A stretch of 64,000 bases of DNA from Microbacterium sp. BH-3-3-3 (GCF_007679045.1 NZ_VEFS01000003.1:336192-400191); one strand, 5' to 3'; numbered from the stretch's first letter, positions 16,239 through 27,183 are shown. Notes: generated by a model not told the origin, from the letters alone. A program made the numbers and translations.

Positions 16239-16814
16239 TCAGCGGGGGGTCGCCGCTCTCTGCTGCAGGGGCCACGACCCGTCGGGAATCGGCAGGTCGG
16301 GGCGGGTGTGCTGCAGGAAGTCGATCAGCTGAGGGTAGCCCAGCATGAGTCGGGTCGCGCCGAATCGGGTCGTGCCCTCCGTCTTCGCGAGGATGCCGCC
16401 GAACCGGTCGCCGGGGTTGGGCTCCAACCGCGTGATCTCGGCCACCGGCACCGCGTTCGGTCCGCGCACCAGACCGAACGACCACACCAGGTCGGGGGCG
16501 ACCTCCAGTCGCATGCGTTTCATCCCCCGCGCCAGGAACACGAAGAGGATGCCGCCGACGAACATCGCCGCCCCGGCGATGACCATGCTCGTCTCGGGAT
16601 CCTTCACCCCCGCCGCGGCCAGGAGCAGGATGCTGCCGAGCACGATGACCGCGATGCCGACCGTGCGGATCAGGACGCGCTGCCACCTCCGGGTCGACAC
16701 GACGAACAGCACGCCCTCTCGTGTCGCCCGCGCCGTCGCCGCCGACGGTGAACGTCGGATGATCGCCGTCACGATCGCGGTGATGGCCCCCGCGATGAGC
16801 ATGGCCACCGCCAC
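16239..16814 (-). CDS. Hypothetical two-helix membrane protein
   Basis: A protein of about 191 residues. There is a hydrophobic N-terminus ([15 protein letters not shown]), two further helices in the middle ([18 protein letters not shown] and [19 protein letters not shown]), then a soluble C-terminal half with [17 protein letters not shown] and [14 protein letters not shown]. Strand-rich tails after paired helices resemble PH-like membrane proteins, but no family is certain. The start is unsure: a GTG at 16814 has a G-rich ribosome binding site 12 nt upstream and puts the first helix at the N-terminus, while the frame stays open to 17027. It lies divergent from the TRIC channel gene with about 245 nt between them. 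Confidence 0.6.
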   Translation of the reverse strand: MAVAMLIAGAITAIVTAIIRRSPSAATARATREGVLFVVSTRRWQRVLIRTVGIAVIVLGSILLLAAAGVKDPETSMVIAGAAMFVGGILFVFLARGMKRMRLEVAPDLVWSFGLVRGPNAVPVAEITRLEPNPGDRFGGILAKTEGTTRFGATRLMLGYPQLIDFLQHTRPDLPIPDGSWPLQQRAATPR

Positions 16815-17059
16815 GCTCGAATTCGCCCCCCCAGTGCATCTGCAGTCTCCCCCGGCGACTCGTGGTCGCATCGACGTTCCGGGCGCACTGAATCGGCCCC
16901 CTGCCCTCGATGAAAACGCATCCCAGCTGCTCGCGCTCTCGCTGGACGGCGACGCGGCCCGGGTGCTACACACCGCGGGCACCACGGTGACCCGCGTATC
17001 TCCATCGCCGCGCACGCGCCTCCGCACGCCGATCGCGCGCGTCCCGGAGAATGGATACC

Positions 17060-17758
17060 GTGAACGAGTCCGTCTTCGTCATCCCGCTGTGGGCGGATCT
17101 CACCGCCGTCGCCCTGGGCGGTGTGCAGGGTGCGCTGTTCGCCTCCGGCTTCCAGGGCCAGCGGCGCCTCGACCTGCTCGGGGTGGCGATCATCGGCATC
17201 CTGCTCGGAATGGGCGGTGGTCTCATCCGCGACCTGCTGCTGGGGCTCACCCCCGCGACCCTGCAGAGCAACTGGTACCTCATCACCGCGACGCTCGCCT
17301 CGATCGTCGGCATGCTGCTGTCGGGGATCTTCCAACGCCTGAACCGCGCGATCGTCATGCTCGACGCGGTGGTGATCGGGCTGTTCGGCGCGTTCGGCAC
17401 CTCGAAGGCGCTCGCCCTCGGCATGCCGGCCGTGCCCGCGGTGTTCGTCGGCGTGCTCGCCGCGGCCGGGGGCAGCGTGCTGCGCGACGTGCTCATGGGC
17501 CTGCCGGTCGCCATCATGCACGTCGGCTCGCTCTACGCCGTGGCGGCCGGCGGCGGATGCGCGGTGCTGGCGACCGTCGCCGCATTTGGCGTGCCGCTGC
17601 CGGTCGCCGCCGTGATCGGCGTGGCGGTCACGACGGTCATCCGCGTGCTCGCCGTGCTGTTCGACCTGTCGCTGCCCGAGCAACGCAAGCTCTACCGCCG
17701 CAAGGTCGCGGTCGAGACCACCGGCATCCCGATCATCCGCATGGATGAGCCGGAGTGA
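17060..17758 (+). CDS. Trimeric intracellular cation (TRIC) channel family protein
   Basis: A 232-residue membrane protein with seven predicted helices formed by two repeats, each containing the glycine motif: GILLGMGGGLIRDLLLG (about 48-64) and GVLAAAGGSVLRDVLMG (about 133-149). This GGGxxRD repeat identifies the prokaryotic TRIC/UPF0126 (YadS/YicG-like) family, which includes potassium-permeable channels. The C-terminus after the last helix is a basic cytosolic tail (EQRKLYRRK). GGAGA at 17046-17050 lies 9 nt before the GTG at 17060; an ATG at 17051 is in frame but too close to it. It is monocistronic and convergent with the MOSC gene. Confidence 0.9.
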   Translation: MNESVFVIPLWADLTAVALGGVQGALFASGFQGQRRLDLLGVAIIGILLGMGGGLIRDLLLGLTPATLQSNWYLITATLASIVGMLLSGIFQRLNRAIVMLDAVVIGLFGAFGTSKALALGMPAVPAVFVGVLAAAGGSVLRDVLMGLPVAIMHVGSLYAVAAGGGCAVLATVAAFGVPLPVAAVIGVAVTTVIRVLAVLFDLSLPEQRKLYRRKVAVETTGIPIIRMDEPE

Positions 17759-17782
17759 GCCGGGCTCTGACCCCCGCGCGCG

Positions 17783-18565
17783 TCAGCCGAGCGGCGTGAC
17801 CTCGTCGCCGACCCGGATCGTGCCCCCATCGGCGACCGGCAGCAACAGGATTCCCAGCGTCGGCTCGGACTGACCGAACTCCGTCGTCAGCACCCGCAGC
17901 AGCCGGGCGTCGCGCACACCCGTGTCGGGGTTCGCGGTGATCGCGGCGCAGCGCTCGATCGGCTTCTGCACCTCGAACTCCACCTCGCCGATCCGCACGC
18001 GGCCGTGCCACTCGAGCTCGGCCCACGGCGCGGTGCCGCCGACGACGATGTTCGAGCGGAAGCGGCGGTCGTCGACGGGCGCCGGCACCGCGGCATCCAC
18101 CTCCTCGACCGAGGCCGCGCCGTGCAGCGAGATGAATCCGCGCGGTCGGTCCTGGAAGCGTGCGATGCGGCCGTCGCCGAGAAGACCGAGGGGCAGGATG
18201 CCGTCGGCCTCGAGCAGCTTCGCATCGCTCGTCGTGCGCAGGTAGGCGGTGATCGCCGCGCTGAGTCGGGCACGGCCCTCGTCGCTGAGATCGGCGGTGA
18301 CGTCGATGTCGTCGACCTGCAGCCGCAGCGTCAGCGCCTCGTCGTCGAGGGTGAGGTCGACGCGCGCCAGCGTCGGGAAGGTCATGAGCGCGAGTCCGCG
18401 GCTCTTGGGGAACGTGGCATCCGCCGGCTCGAGGGCATCGGCGAAGCGGAAGACGAGCGAGCGGTCGCCCTGCACGCGGCCGTCGTCCTGGATGACGAGG
18501 CTGTCGCGCTTCTCGGGCGTGAAGCCCTTCACGGGATAGCGGTAGAGGGCGTCGACGCGGATCAC
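17783..18565 (-). CDS. MOSC domain-containing protein
   Basis: A 260-residue protein with an N-terminal MOSC beta-barrel (VDALYRYPVKGFTPEKRDSL, about 3-90) and the MOSC catalytic domain (about 110-255). The conserved cysteine is in KPIERCAAITANPDTG, with the final GILLLPVADGGTIRVGD. Family members transfer sulfur or reduce N-hydroxylated compounds with a molybdenum cofactor (MOSC/mARC/YiiM); the substrate here is unknown. The GTG at 18565 has GAGGAT about 8 nt upstream and gives the family-typical N-terminus. The longer open frame upstream runs antisense-like through the methyltransferase gene. It lies 31 nt after the methyltransferase and is probably co-transcribed. Confidence 0.88.
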   Translation of the reverse strand: MIRVDALYRYPVKGFTPEKRDSLVIQDDGRVQGDRSLVFRFADALEPADATFPKSRGLALMTFPTLARVDLTLDDEALTLRLQVDDIDVTADLSDEGRARLSAAITAYLRTTSDAKLLEADGILPLGLLGDGRIARFQDRPRGFISLHGAASVEEVDAAVPAPVDDRRFRSNIVVGGTAPWAELEWHGRVRIGEVEFEVQKPIERCAAITANPDTGVRDARLLRVLTTEFGQSEPTLGILLLPVADGGTIRVGDEVTPLG

Positions 18566-18596
18566 GGTTTCATCCTCGCATCGACGCCCCCTCGCG

Positions 18597-19385
18597 TCAC
18601 CAGCGGGCGAGAACCTCGCCGTGCGGCAGCAGGATCCATCCGTCGGGGTGCGCGGCCCACTCGCGCCACGCGTCCGAGATGCGCTGCAACTGCGCGTCGT
18701 CGGCGAGACCGAGCCGCTTCGCATGCCCGGCGAACGCCGAGGCGAGCACGCGGTCGGCCCACATGCCGCCCCACCACGCGCGCTTTTCGGGCGTGTCGAA
18801 CACCCACACGCTCGCGCTCGCCTCGATGCGGGTGAAGCCCGCCTCGCGCGCCCACGCCTTGAGACGCCGACCCGCATCGGGCTCGCCCGACGACCCGCGG
18901 TGCACGCCGTGATAAATCTCGAGCCAGTCGTCGAGGGCGGGGATGAGCGGATGCCAGATCACCCCGCCGTAGTCGACGTCGCGCACCGCGACGAGGCCGT
19001 CCGGCCCGGCGACGCGGCGGAACTCCCGCAGCGCGTCGACCGGCCGCTCGAGGTGCTGCAGCACCTGGTGGGCGTGCACGACGTCGAACGAGGCGTCGGG
19101 CACGTCGAGGGCGTAGGCGTCACCCGTGCGGAAGGTCACGTTCGTGCGCTCCCCCGCGGCGGCGCGGGCCACCTCGACGACGTCGGACGCGGCATCCACC
19201 CCGACGACCTCTCCCGGGAAGACCCGGTCGGCGAGGTCGACGGTGATGGAGCCGGGGCCGGCACCCACATCGAGGATGCGGGTGCCGGCGGACAACGAAG
19301 ACACCAGGTAGGCCGCCGAGTCGGCGACGGTGCGTACCGCGTGGGAACGCAGCACGCTCTCGTGGTGTCCGTGGGCGTAGGCCAC
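18597..19385 (-). CDS. Class I SAM-dependent methyltransferase
   Basis: A 262-residue Rossmann-fold methyltransferase. Motif I is RILDVGAGPGSITVDLA (about 36-52), the acidic motif II is EVVGVDAA, motif III is the GDAYALDVPDASFDVVHAHQVLQHL region (about 89-112), and LREFRRVAGPDG follows. This pattern is closest to the UbiE/methyltransf_11 group, but menaquinone or other substrates cannot be assigned. The start is GTG at 19385 with only a weak AAGAAG upstream. It begins 23 nt after the leuA stop on the same strand and may be read through from leuA. There is no membrane segment. Confidence 0.88.
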   Translation of the reverse strand: MAYAHGHHESVLRSHAVRTVADSAAYLVSSLSAGTRILDVGAGPGSITVDLADRVFPGEVVGVDAASDVVEVARAAAGERTNVTFRTGDAYALDVPDASFDVVHAHQVLQHLERPVDALREFRRVAGPDGLVAVRDVDYGGVIWHPLIPALDDWLEIYHGVHRGSSGEPDAGRRLKAWAREAGFTRIEASASVWVFDTPEKRAWWGGMWADRVLASAFAGHAKRLGLADDAQLQRISDAWREWAAHPDGWILLPHGEVLARW

Positions 19386-19408
19386 GGTCGTCTTCTTTTC
19401 GGTGCGGG

Positions 19409-21307
<1,899 letters not shown>

Positions 21308-21907
21308 TCACGAGGCGCTCCGTCGGGCGGCCGCCCACTCGTGGTCGAGCACGGCGTACACGAGCAGGTCGCTCCAGCGGCCCTTGAACCACTCCTTCTC
21401 GACGAAGTGCGCTTCGCGTCGCATGCCGAGGCGCTCGGCGAGGGCCGTGGAACGGAGGTTGTCGGCGTCGATCTGTGCGACGAGCCGGCGCAGGCCGTAC
21501 ACCTCGAAGGCCGTGTCGATGAGCGCGCGCACCGCTTCGGTCGCCAGGCCCTGACCGGATGCCGCGGGGCTGACGACCCAGCCCACCTCGGCCGACCCGG
21601 CCTCGGCGTCGAGGTGGAAGAGCACGAGGTCGCCGATCACCGCGCCATCGTCGACGCGCTCGATCACGAGCATCACGCCGCCACGCTCGCCCTCGAGACT
21701 CGTCCCGCCCATCAGATGGCCGTTGCGGTGCCGGATGTCGTCGGGGGTCTGCGGCTGGAACGGGAGGTAGCGGCACACCTCGGCGTCACCGCGGTACGTC
21801 GCCATGGCGTCGAGGTCGCGCTCTTCGAACGGGCGCAGGCGCACCCGCTCGCGGGTCACCTCGAGGGTCTCGGGCGCCGGCGGGAGGACGAACGGCGACG
21901 CGCTCAC
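21308..21907 (-). CDS. GNAT family N-acetyltransferase
   Basis: A 199-residue acetyltransferase of the RimJ/RimL-like group (acetyltransf_3). It opens with VTRERVRLRPFEERDLDAMA. Motif A is EVGWVVSPAASGQGLATEAVRALID with the acetyl-CoA pyrophosphate loop S/GQGLA, and NLRSTALAERLGMRREAHF is the typical ending. It probably acetylates an amino group on a protein, amino acid or small molecule; the substrate is unknown. The GTG at 21907 overlaps the oxidoreductase stop by 4 nt (GTGA). The gene ends immediately before the leuA leader promoter. Confidence 0.9.
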   Translation of the reverse strand: MSASPFVLPPAPETLEVTRERVRLRPFEERDLDAMATYRGDAEVCRYLPFQPQTPDDIRHRNGHLMGGTSLEGERGGVMLVIERVDDGAVIGDLVLFHLDAEAGSAEVGWVVSPAASGQGLATEAVRALIDTAFEVYGLRRLVAQIDADNLRSTALAERLGMRREAHFVEKEWFKGRWSDLLVYAVLDHEWAAARRSAS

Positions 21908-22851
21908 GGCAGCAGGGCGACCTTGCCGCCCGGGTGGCCGTCCATGACGAACCGCACGGCCTCGACGGCCTCGTCGAGCGGGTAGGTGCGCGCGACGGGC
22001 ACCTCGAGGGCTCCGGATGCCGCGAGCTCCAGCACCCGCGCACGCGCGATGTCGCGAAAGCGGGCGCTCTCGGGCCGTGCCCCGGCGATCCAGAGGAACC
22101 CGTCGGCCTTCGCGCGCTCGGGATCGACGATCGTCACGATGCGGTCGCGCTCCGCCACGAGGGCGAGCGAGACGTCGATGGCCTCGTCGGTGCCCACGGC
22201 GTCCCACGCGGCGGCGATCGGAGCGCCCTCGCCCGCCTCTTCGACGCGCTCGCGCAGGCCGTCACCGTAGGCCACCGGGATGCCGCCGTAGCGACGGACG
22301 CGTTCGGCCGAGTCCTCGGCATCCGGACCCACCGTGCCGATCACGCGGACGCCGAGCTCGCGCGCCTGCTGCAGGAGGCTCACACCCACCGCGCCGGAGG
22401 CGGCGTGCAACAGCACCGTCTCGCCCTCGGTGACGCGGGTGACCTGGATCATCTCGGCCGCGGTGGTGCCCGCGAGCAGGAGGTTCGCCGCCTCGGGGTG
22501 AGAGAGGGCCGCGGGCTTGGCGAACACGTCGCGGGCCGGAACCGTGATGTCGGTCGCGTAGGCGCCCTGCACGCGGAAAGCGACGACCTCATCGCCGACC
22601 GTCAGCTCACCGGAGCCGCCGAGGGCATCGGGGCCGACGGCCGTGACCTCGCCCGAGAGCTCGTAGCCGATCGGCACGGGGAACTCGGCGCCGGGACGCG
22701 CCGAGGCGACGTGCTTCGCGTCGGCCGGGTTGACGCCCGCCGCGTGGACGCGGATCGTGACCTCGCCCGAGCCGGGGGCCGCGACCTCGACCTCGTCGAA
22801 GCTCCACTGATCGATGGGCCCGGGAGCCGGAGCCGTCCACCTCTTCGCCAT
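21904..22851 (-). CDS. NADP-dependent quinone oxidoreductase-like protein (zinc-free MDR family)
   Basis: A 315-residue medium-chain dehydrogenase/reductase of the quinone oxidoreductase type. The N-terminal GroES-like domain shows VRVHAAGVNPADAK-type sequence and GYELSGEVTAVG; the Rossmann domain has TVLLHAASGAVGVSLLQQARELGVRVIGT. There are no zinc-ligand cysteines. It ends GHPGGKVALLP, typical of the family. It reduces quinones or alpha,beta-unsaturated carbonyls with NADPH; the natural substrate is unknown. AAAGG lies about 8 nt before the ATG at 22851. It is co-transcribed with the GNAT gene through a 4-nt overlap and sits about 70 nt downstream of era. Confidence 0.9.
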   Translation of the reverse strand: MAKRWTAPAPGPIDQWSFDEVEVAAPGSGEVTIRVHAAGVNPADAKHVASARPGAEFPVPIGYELSGEVTAVGPDALGGSGELTVGDEVVAFRVQGAYATDITVPARDVFAKPAALSHPEAANLLLAGTTAAEMIQVTRVTEGETVLLHAASGAVGVSLLQQARELGVRVIGTVGPDAEDSAERVRRYGGIPVAYGDGLRERVEEAGEGAPIAAAWDAVGTDEAIDVSLALVAERDRIVTIVDPERAKADGFLWIAGARPESARFRDIARARVLELAASGALEVPVARTYPLDEAVEAVRFVMDGHPGGKVALLP

Positions 22852-22921
22852 GGTCACGCCTTTCGTTTCGGGTCGTCGCCGCTGAGCGTAGCCCCCGGCG
22901 TCGGATGTCCTGCGGAAGCGC

Positions 22922-23815
22922 TCAGAAGCCGAGGCGCCCCAGCTGCTTCGGATCGCGCTGCCACTCCTTGGCCACGCGGACGTGGAGCGAGAGGTAGACG
23001 CGGCCGCCGACGAGCGGCTCGATGCCGGCGCGTGCGCGGGCTCCGACATCGGCGAGGCGCGAGCCCTTCTTGCCGATGATGATCGCCTTCTGGCTGTCGC
23101 GCTCGACGACGATGTTGGCCCACACGTCGGTGAGGTCGCTGTCTTCGCGCTTGGCCACGTCGTCGACGGTCACCGCGATCGAGTGCGGCAGCTCGTCGCG
23201 CACGCCGTGCAGGGCGGCTTCGCGGATCATCTCGGCGATGCGGTCTTCGAGCGTCTCGTCGGTCGTGACGTCGTCGGCGTAGAGGGCGGGGCCCACGGGC
23301 ATGAGCGCGAGGAGCTCGTCGCTCAACACGTCGAGCTGATCGTTCGTCACGGCCGAGAGCGGGATGACCGCCGCCCAGTCCTCGCGCAACGCGTCGACCT
23401 CGACGAGGCGCTCGGTGATCTGATCACGCGTCGCGGCATCGGTCTTCGTCACCAGGGCGACCTTCTTCGCACGCGGGTAGCCCGAGAGCGACTCGGCGAT
23501 GCGGCGATCGCCGGGGCCGACCTTTTCGGTCGCCGGGGCGCAGAACGCGATCACGTCGACGTCGCCGAGCACCTGCTCGACGAGGTCGTTGAGTCGCTGC
23601 CCCAGCAGGGTGCGGGGACGGTGGATGCCAGGGGTGTCGACCACCACGAGCTGGCCGCCCGGACGGTTGACGATGCCGCGGATGGCGCGGCGGGTCGTCT
23701 GCGGCTTCTCGCTGGTGATGGCGACCTTCTCGCCCACGAGGGCGTTGGTCAGCGTGGACTTGCCGACGTTCGGCCGGCCCACGAAGGTCACGAAACCGGA
23801 TCGGGTGTCGGTCAT
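22922..23815 (-). CDS. era: GTPase Era
   Basis: A 297-residue GTPase that binds 16S rRNA and helps assemble the 30S subunit. G1 is GRPNVGKST (13-21), G3 is DTPG (60-63), and the C-terminal KH domain carries AIIIGKKGSRLADVGARAR. G4 reads TKTD (123-126) instead of the usual NKxD, a substitution I believe is common in actinobacterial Era. The ATG overlaps the stop of the CNNM gene by 4 nt, so it is the fourth member of the coupled phoH-ybeY-CNNM-era series. This order is widespread in actinobacteria. Confidence 0.96.
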   Translation of the reverse strand: MTDTRSGFVTFVGRPNVGKSTLTNALVGEKVAITSEKPQTTRRAIRGIVNRPGGQLVVVDTPGIHRPRTLLGQRLNDLVEQVLGDVDVIAFCAPATEKVGPGDRRIAESLSGYPRAKKVALVTKTDAATRDQITERLVEVDALREDWAAVIPLSAVTNDQLDVLSDELLALMPVGPALYADDVTTDETLEDRIAEMIREAALHGVRDELPHSIAVTVDDVAKREDSDLTDVWANIVVERDSQKAIIIGKKGSRLADVGARARAGIEPLVGGRVYLSLHVRVAKEWQRDPKQLGRLGF

Positions 23816-25122
23816 CTGTCGTTCCTCTCACGCGACGAGGCGTCGGCCTCGGCGTCTTCATCGTCCATCGTCTCAGCCCGCTCCACGATCACCGTCGCGA
23901 TTCCGCGGTTGCGGCCGCGCGAGGCTCCACCGGTCATGATGAGGCCGTCGTGCTCGGCGGTGGCTCCGGGCTGCGGGATGCGGCCGAGGGCCTTGCCCAG
24001 CAGACCGCCGATCGAGTCGACCTCCTCGTCGTCGAGCTCGAGGCCGAACAGGTCGCCGACCTCGTCGAGGCCCAGACGCGCATTCACGCGATAGCGGCCG
24101 TCGGGCAGTTCCACGACCTCGGTCGAGGGGGCGTCGTATTCGTCGGCGATCTCGCCCACGAGCTCTTCGATGAGGTCTTCGAGGGTCACGAGGCCCGCGA
24201 CGCCGCCGTATTCGTCGACGACGAGGCACACGTGCACCGCGTCTTTCTTCATCTGCTGCAGCAGGGTCTCTGCCTTCATCGACTCGGGCACGAACACGGC
24301 GGGGCGTGCGATGCGGCGGATCGGCGCGTCGCGCCACCCCGCCTCGTCGCGGAAACCGAACTGCACCAGGTCTTTCAGGTACAGCACGCCCACGACGTCG
24401 TCGGCCTCGTCGTCGGTGAGGGGCACGCGCGACACGCCCTTCTCGAGGAACAGTGCGAGTGCCTCGCGGGACGAGGCCGCGGCATCCACGCTCACCATGT
24501 CGATGCGCGGCACCATCACCTCACGCACGTACGTGTCGGTGAAGTCGAACACCGAGTGGATGAGCTCGCGATCGTCTTCTTCGATGAGCTCGTTCTCGGT
24601 GGCCTCGTCGATGATGCTGAGCAGCTGCTCCTCCGACGCGAACGAGGTCGAGTGCGGAACGCCCGGGGTCACCCGGTTGCCCACCGCCACGAGGCCGTGG
24701 GCGAGCGGGCCGAGCAGAATGCGCATGCCGCGGATCACCGGAGACGCCCCGCGCAGCAGGCCGCGCGCGTGCTGGCGACCCACCGACCGGGGGCTCGCTC
24801 CGACCGCGACGAACGACATGCCCGTCATGAGAACGGCCGCGGTGATCACCGCGAGCCAGATGTTGTCGAAGATGAGCATGAAGGCGGCCGTGACGAGCAC
24901 CGCGGCCGTCGTCTCGGCGAGAACGCGGATGAAGACCACCGCCGTCACGTGCGCGCTGGGGTCATCGGCGATGCGGCGCAGCGAGCGCGCGTTGCGCCCC
25001 GAAGAGCCGAGCTCGAGCAGGTCGGTGCGCGAGGTCACGCCCAGCGCCGCCTCGGAGGCCGCCATGAGACCGCCGAAGGCCACCAGCAGCAGTGCCGCGA
25101 CGAGCAGCAGTGCTTCGGTCAT
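23812..25122 (-). CDS. Hemolysin family protein (CNNM/CorC-HlyC domains)
   Basis: A 436-residue membrane protein. The CNNM transmembrane domain (about 1-165, three to four helices, beginning MTEALLLVAALLLVAFGG) precedes two CBS domains (about 190-310; YVREVMVPRIDMVSVD, VVGVLYLKDLV, VCLVVDEYGGVAGLVTLEDLIEELVGEI). A CorC-HlyC transporter-associated domain closes it (about 330-415). Members are linked to magnesium and cobalt homeostasis; hemolysin is a historical name. The ATG overlaps the ybeY stop by 4 nt and its stop overlaps the era start. The acidic tail after the last domain is poorly conserved. Confidence 0.94.
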   Translation of the reverse strand: MTEALLLVAALLLVAFGGLMAASEAALGVTSRTDLLELGSSGRNARSLRRIADDPSAHVTAVVFIRVLAETTAAVLVTAAFMLIFDNIWLAVITAAVLMTGMSFVAVGASPRSVGRQHARGLLRGASPVIRGMRILLGPLAHGLVAVGNRVTPGVPHSTSFASEEQLLSIIDEATENELIEEDDRELIHSVFDFTDTYVREVMVPRIDMVSVDAAASSREALALFLEKGVSRVPLTDDEADDVVGVLYLKDLVQFGFRDEAGWRDAPIRRIARPAVFVPESMKAETLLQQMKKDAVHVCLVVDEYGGVAGLVTLEDLIEELVGEIADEYDAPSTEVVELPDGRYRVNARLGLDEVGDLFGLELDDEEVDSIGGLLGKALGRIPQPGATAEHDGLIMTGGASRGRNRGIATVIVERAETMDDEDAEADASSRERNDR

Positions 25123-25586
25123 GCGCGGCGTTGACGCTCGACGGCCTGGAAGCCGGTGATCAGTTCGCGCTGCAGGCCGAACATCTCGCGTTCTTCGTCG
25201 GGCTCGGCGTGGTCGAATCCGAGCAGGTGGAGCAGCCCGTGCGTGGTGAGCAGGATCAGCTCGTCGAGCGTGGAGTGCTTGGCGGCGACGGCCTGCGTCT
25301 CGGCCACCGCCGGGCACAGCACGATGTCGCCGAGCAGACCCGCGGGGGTCGGAGCGTCTTCGGATCCCGGACGCAGCTCGTCCATCGGGAAGCTCAGCAC
25401 GTCGGTGGGGCCGGGCTCGTCCATCCACTGCACGTGGAGGGACTCCATGGCGCCCTCGTCGACGAGCACGATGGCCACGTCGGCGTCGGGGCTGACGTGC
25501 AGCTCCTGAAGGTTGTACTCCATGAGGCGCAGCAGCACCTGTTCGTCGACCTGGTGGTCGGATTCGTTGTTGATCTCGATCGTCAT
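25119..25586 (-). CDS. ybeY: Endoribonuclease YbeY (rRNA maturation factor)
   Basis: A 155-residue metal-dependent endoribonuclease involved in 16S rRNA 3'-end maturation and ribosome quality control. The zinc-binding motif THGLLHLLGFDHAEPDE supplies H116, H120 and H126. The upstream WMDEPGPTDVLSFPMDE and LLGDIVLCPAVAE segments are family hallmarks. Both ends overlap neighbours by 4 nt (phoH upstream, CNNM downstream), so translation is coupled. Length matches the family. Confidence 0.97.
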   Translation of the reverse strand: MTIEINNESDHQVDEQVLLRLMEYNLQELHVSPDADVAIVLVDEGAMESLHVQWMDEPGPTDVLSFPMDELRPGSEDAPTPAGLLGDIVLCPAVAETQAVAAKHSTLDELILLTTHGLLHLLGFDHAEPDEEREMFGLQRELITGFQAVERQRRA

Positions 25587-26665
25587 GAGCGGTTTCGTCT
25601 CGGGAGGTGATCGCGGGGACCGGCGGCACCGGGGCCGCGTCGCTCCGCACGGGTGGCGAATTCGGAGGCCTCGTCGCGCTCGCGTCGAGCGGCCAGACGC
25701 TTCTCGTCGTATTCGCTGTACGCGTCGACGATGCGCCCGACGAGGTTGTGGCGCACGACGTCGTCGCTGGTGAGGCGCGAGAAGTGGATGTCGTCGATGT
25801 CGTCGAGCACACGCGTCACCAGACGAAGACCGGACGCGCCCTGCGGCAGGTCGACCTGGGTGATGTCGCCGGTGACGACCATGCGGGTGCCGGAGCCGAG
25901 GCGCGTGAGGAACATCTTCATCTGCTCGGGCGTGGTGTTCTGCGCCTCGTCGAGCACGACGAACGAGTCGTTCAGCGTGCGCCCGCGCATGTAGGCCAGC
26001 GGTGCGACCTCGATCGTGCCCGTCGCCATGAGCTTGGGGACGATCTCGGGGTCCATCATCTCGTTCAGCGCGTCGTAGAGCGGCCGCAGGTAGGGGTCGA
26101 TCTTGTCGGTGAGCGTGCCGGGGAGGAACCCGAGCCGCTCCCCCGCCTCGACGGCGGGACGCGTGAGGATGATGCGCGTGACCTCTTTGCGCTGCAGCGC
26201 CTGCACGGCCTTGGCCATCGCGAGATAGGTCTTGCCGGTACCAGCGGGGCCGATGCCGAACACGATCGTGTTCTCGTCGATCGCGTCGACGTACTCCTTC
26301 TGGCCCGCGGTCTTGGGCCGGATGGTCTTTCCGCGCGACGACAGGATCGCCTCGCCCATGACCTCGGACGGACGGGGTCCGCCGTCGGAGCGCAGCATCC
26401 GGTTCGAGCTGGTCACGTCGGCCGGGTCGAGGCCGTGACCCGAGCGGGTCATGCTGAGCAGCTCGTCGACGAGGCCGCGGGCGGCGCGTACCGCGTCGGG
26501 CGTGCCCGAGAGCGTGATCTCGTTGCCGCGCACGTGCACGTCGACGTCGGGGTGCTCCTTCTCGACCACGCGCAGCAGGCGGTCCTGCGGGCCGAGCAGT
26601 TGCACCATGGCCACGCCGTCGACCTCGATGCGGTCGGAGACGGTTTCTTCGGGGGAATCAGCCAC
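25583..26665 (-). CDS. phoH: PhoH family protein (ATPase)
   Basis: A 360-residue P-loop ATPase, the core of the YbeZ/PhoH-like proteins that work with YbeY in RNA metabolism. The N-terminal KH-like segment spans about 10-70. Walker A is GIGPAGTGKTYLAM (137-150), with ILTRPAVEAGERLGFLPGTL, the DEAQN Walker B region, and VVTGDITQVDLPQG. The GTG at 26665 overlaps the HIT gene stop by 8 nt. The basic C-terminal tail after RLAARRERDEASE is low-complexity. Older names link it to phosphate starvation; no such signal is visible here. Confidence 0.95.
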   Translation of the reverse strand: MADSPEETVSDRIEVDGVAMVQLLGPQDRLLRVVEKEHPDVDVHVRGNEITLSGTPDAVRAARGLVDELLSMTRSGHGLDPADVTSSNRMLRSDGGPRPSEVMGEAILSSRGKTIRPKTAGQKEYVDAIDENTIVFGIGPAGTGKTYLAMAKAVQALQRKEVTRIILTRPAVEAGERLGFLPGTLTDKIDPYLRPLYDALNEMMDPEIVPKLMATGTIEVAPLAYMRGRTLNDSFVVLDEAQNTTPEQMKMFLTRLGSGTRMVVTGDITQVDLPQGASGLRLVTRVLDDIDDIHFSRLTSDDVVRHNLVGRIVDAYSEYDEKRLAARRERDEASEFATRAERRGPGAAGPRDHLPRRNRS

Positions 26666-27005
26666 CCAGGCTCTTTTCGTTCAGGCCACCCGCGAGGACG
26701 TGGGCGTGCACATGGAAGACGGTCTGACCGGCGCCCTCGCCGGTGTTGAAGATCAGACGGAAGTCGCCGTCGGAGTGCTCCGCGGCGACGGAGTTCGCGA
26801 GGCCGATGACCTCGGTGAGCAGGTCGGGGTCTCCCGCGGCGAGTTCGACGACGTTGCGGTACTGCTGCGTCTTGGGGATCACCAGCAGGTGCACCGGCGC
26901 CTGCGGCGCGATGTCGCGGATCGCGAAGGCGTTCTCGGTCTCGGCGACGATCTCGGCGGGGATCTCGCCCTGCAGGATGCGCGTGAAGATCGACGGTTCG
27001 CTCAT
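26658..27005 (-). CDS. HIT family protein (histidine triad nucleotide-binding)
   Basis: A 115-residue HIT protein with the triad HVHAHVLAG (H98, H100, H102), the FTRILQGEIPAEIV opening and the HLLVIPKTQ strand. HINT-type members hydrolyse phosphoramidates such as adenosine-5'-phosphoramidate. The ATG at 27005 is chosen because a TAGACT -10 box (27013-27018) ends 7 nt before it, predicting a leaderless mRNA. An ATG at 27035 is in frame but lies upstream of that box and has no ribosome binding site. It heads the HIT-phoH-ybeY-CNNM-era series and follows a repeat-bearing gap. Confidence 0.93.
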   Translation of the reverse strand: MSEPSIFTRILQGEIPAEIVAETENAFAIRDIAPQAPVHLLVIPKTQQYRNVVELAAGDPDLLTEVIGLANSVAAEHSDGDFRLIFNTGEGAGQTVFHVHAHVLAGGLNEKSLGG

Positions 27006-27012
27006 GGCATCC

Positions 27013-27018
27013 AGTCTA
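27013..27018 (-). promoter_or_regulatory. Leaderless-type -10 box of the HIT-phoH-ybeY series
   Basis: TAGACT on the minus strand, 7 nt before the ATG at 27005. It probably drives the coupled HIT-phoH-ybeY-CNNM-era genes. Confidence 0.55.
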
Positions 27019-27082
27019 GTGAGGGCCTCCGACATCGAGGCGGGGCCGTTGCGCCGATGCGCGGCGCGTGGCTTCCTCGCGC

Positions 27083-27151
27083 GGTTCGGGGCGGATTCCG
27101 TCGTTCGGGGCGCAGAATTCACGCCCCGATATGCGGAATCCGCCCCAAACC
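27083..27151. repeat. Nested palindromic repeat, copy 1
   Basis: A 69-bp element with outer arms GGGGCGGATTCCG / CGGAATCCGCCCC and an inner stem TCGGGGCG / CGCCCCGA around an AATTC core. A second copy starts 101 bp downstream. It can form a two-stage hairpin and lies in the gap between rsmE and the HIT gene. It has no coding potential and no sign of a transposase. Confidence 0.75.
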
Positions 27152-27183
27152 GGGAGATGAGAGAGCCGGGCGCCGACACCGCT

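Noticed and set aside
16815..17059. N-terminal extension of the two-helix membrane protein to 17027
   Set aside because: The extra 71 residues are low-complexity, run into the divergent TRIC promoter region, and push the first helix away from the N-terminus.
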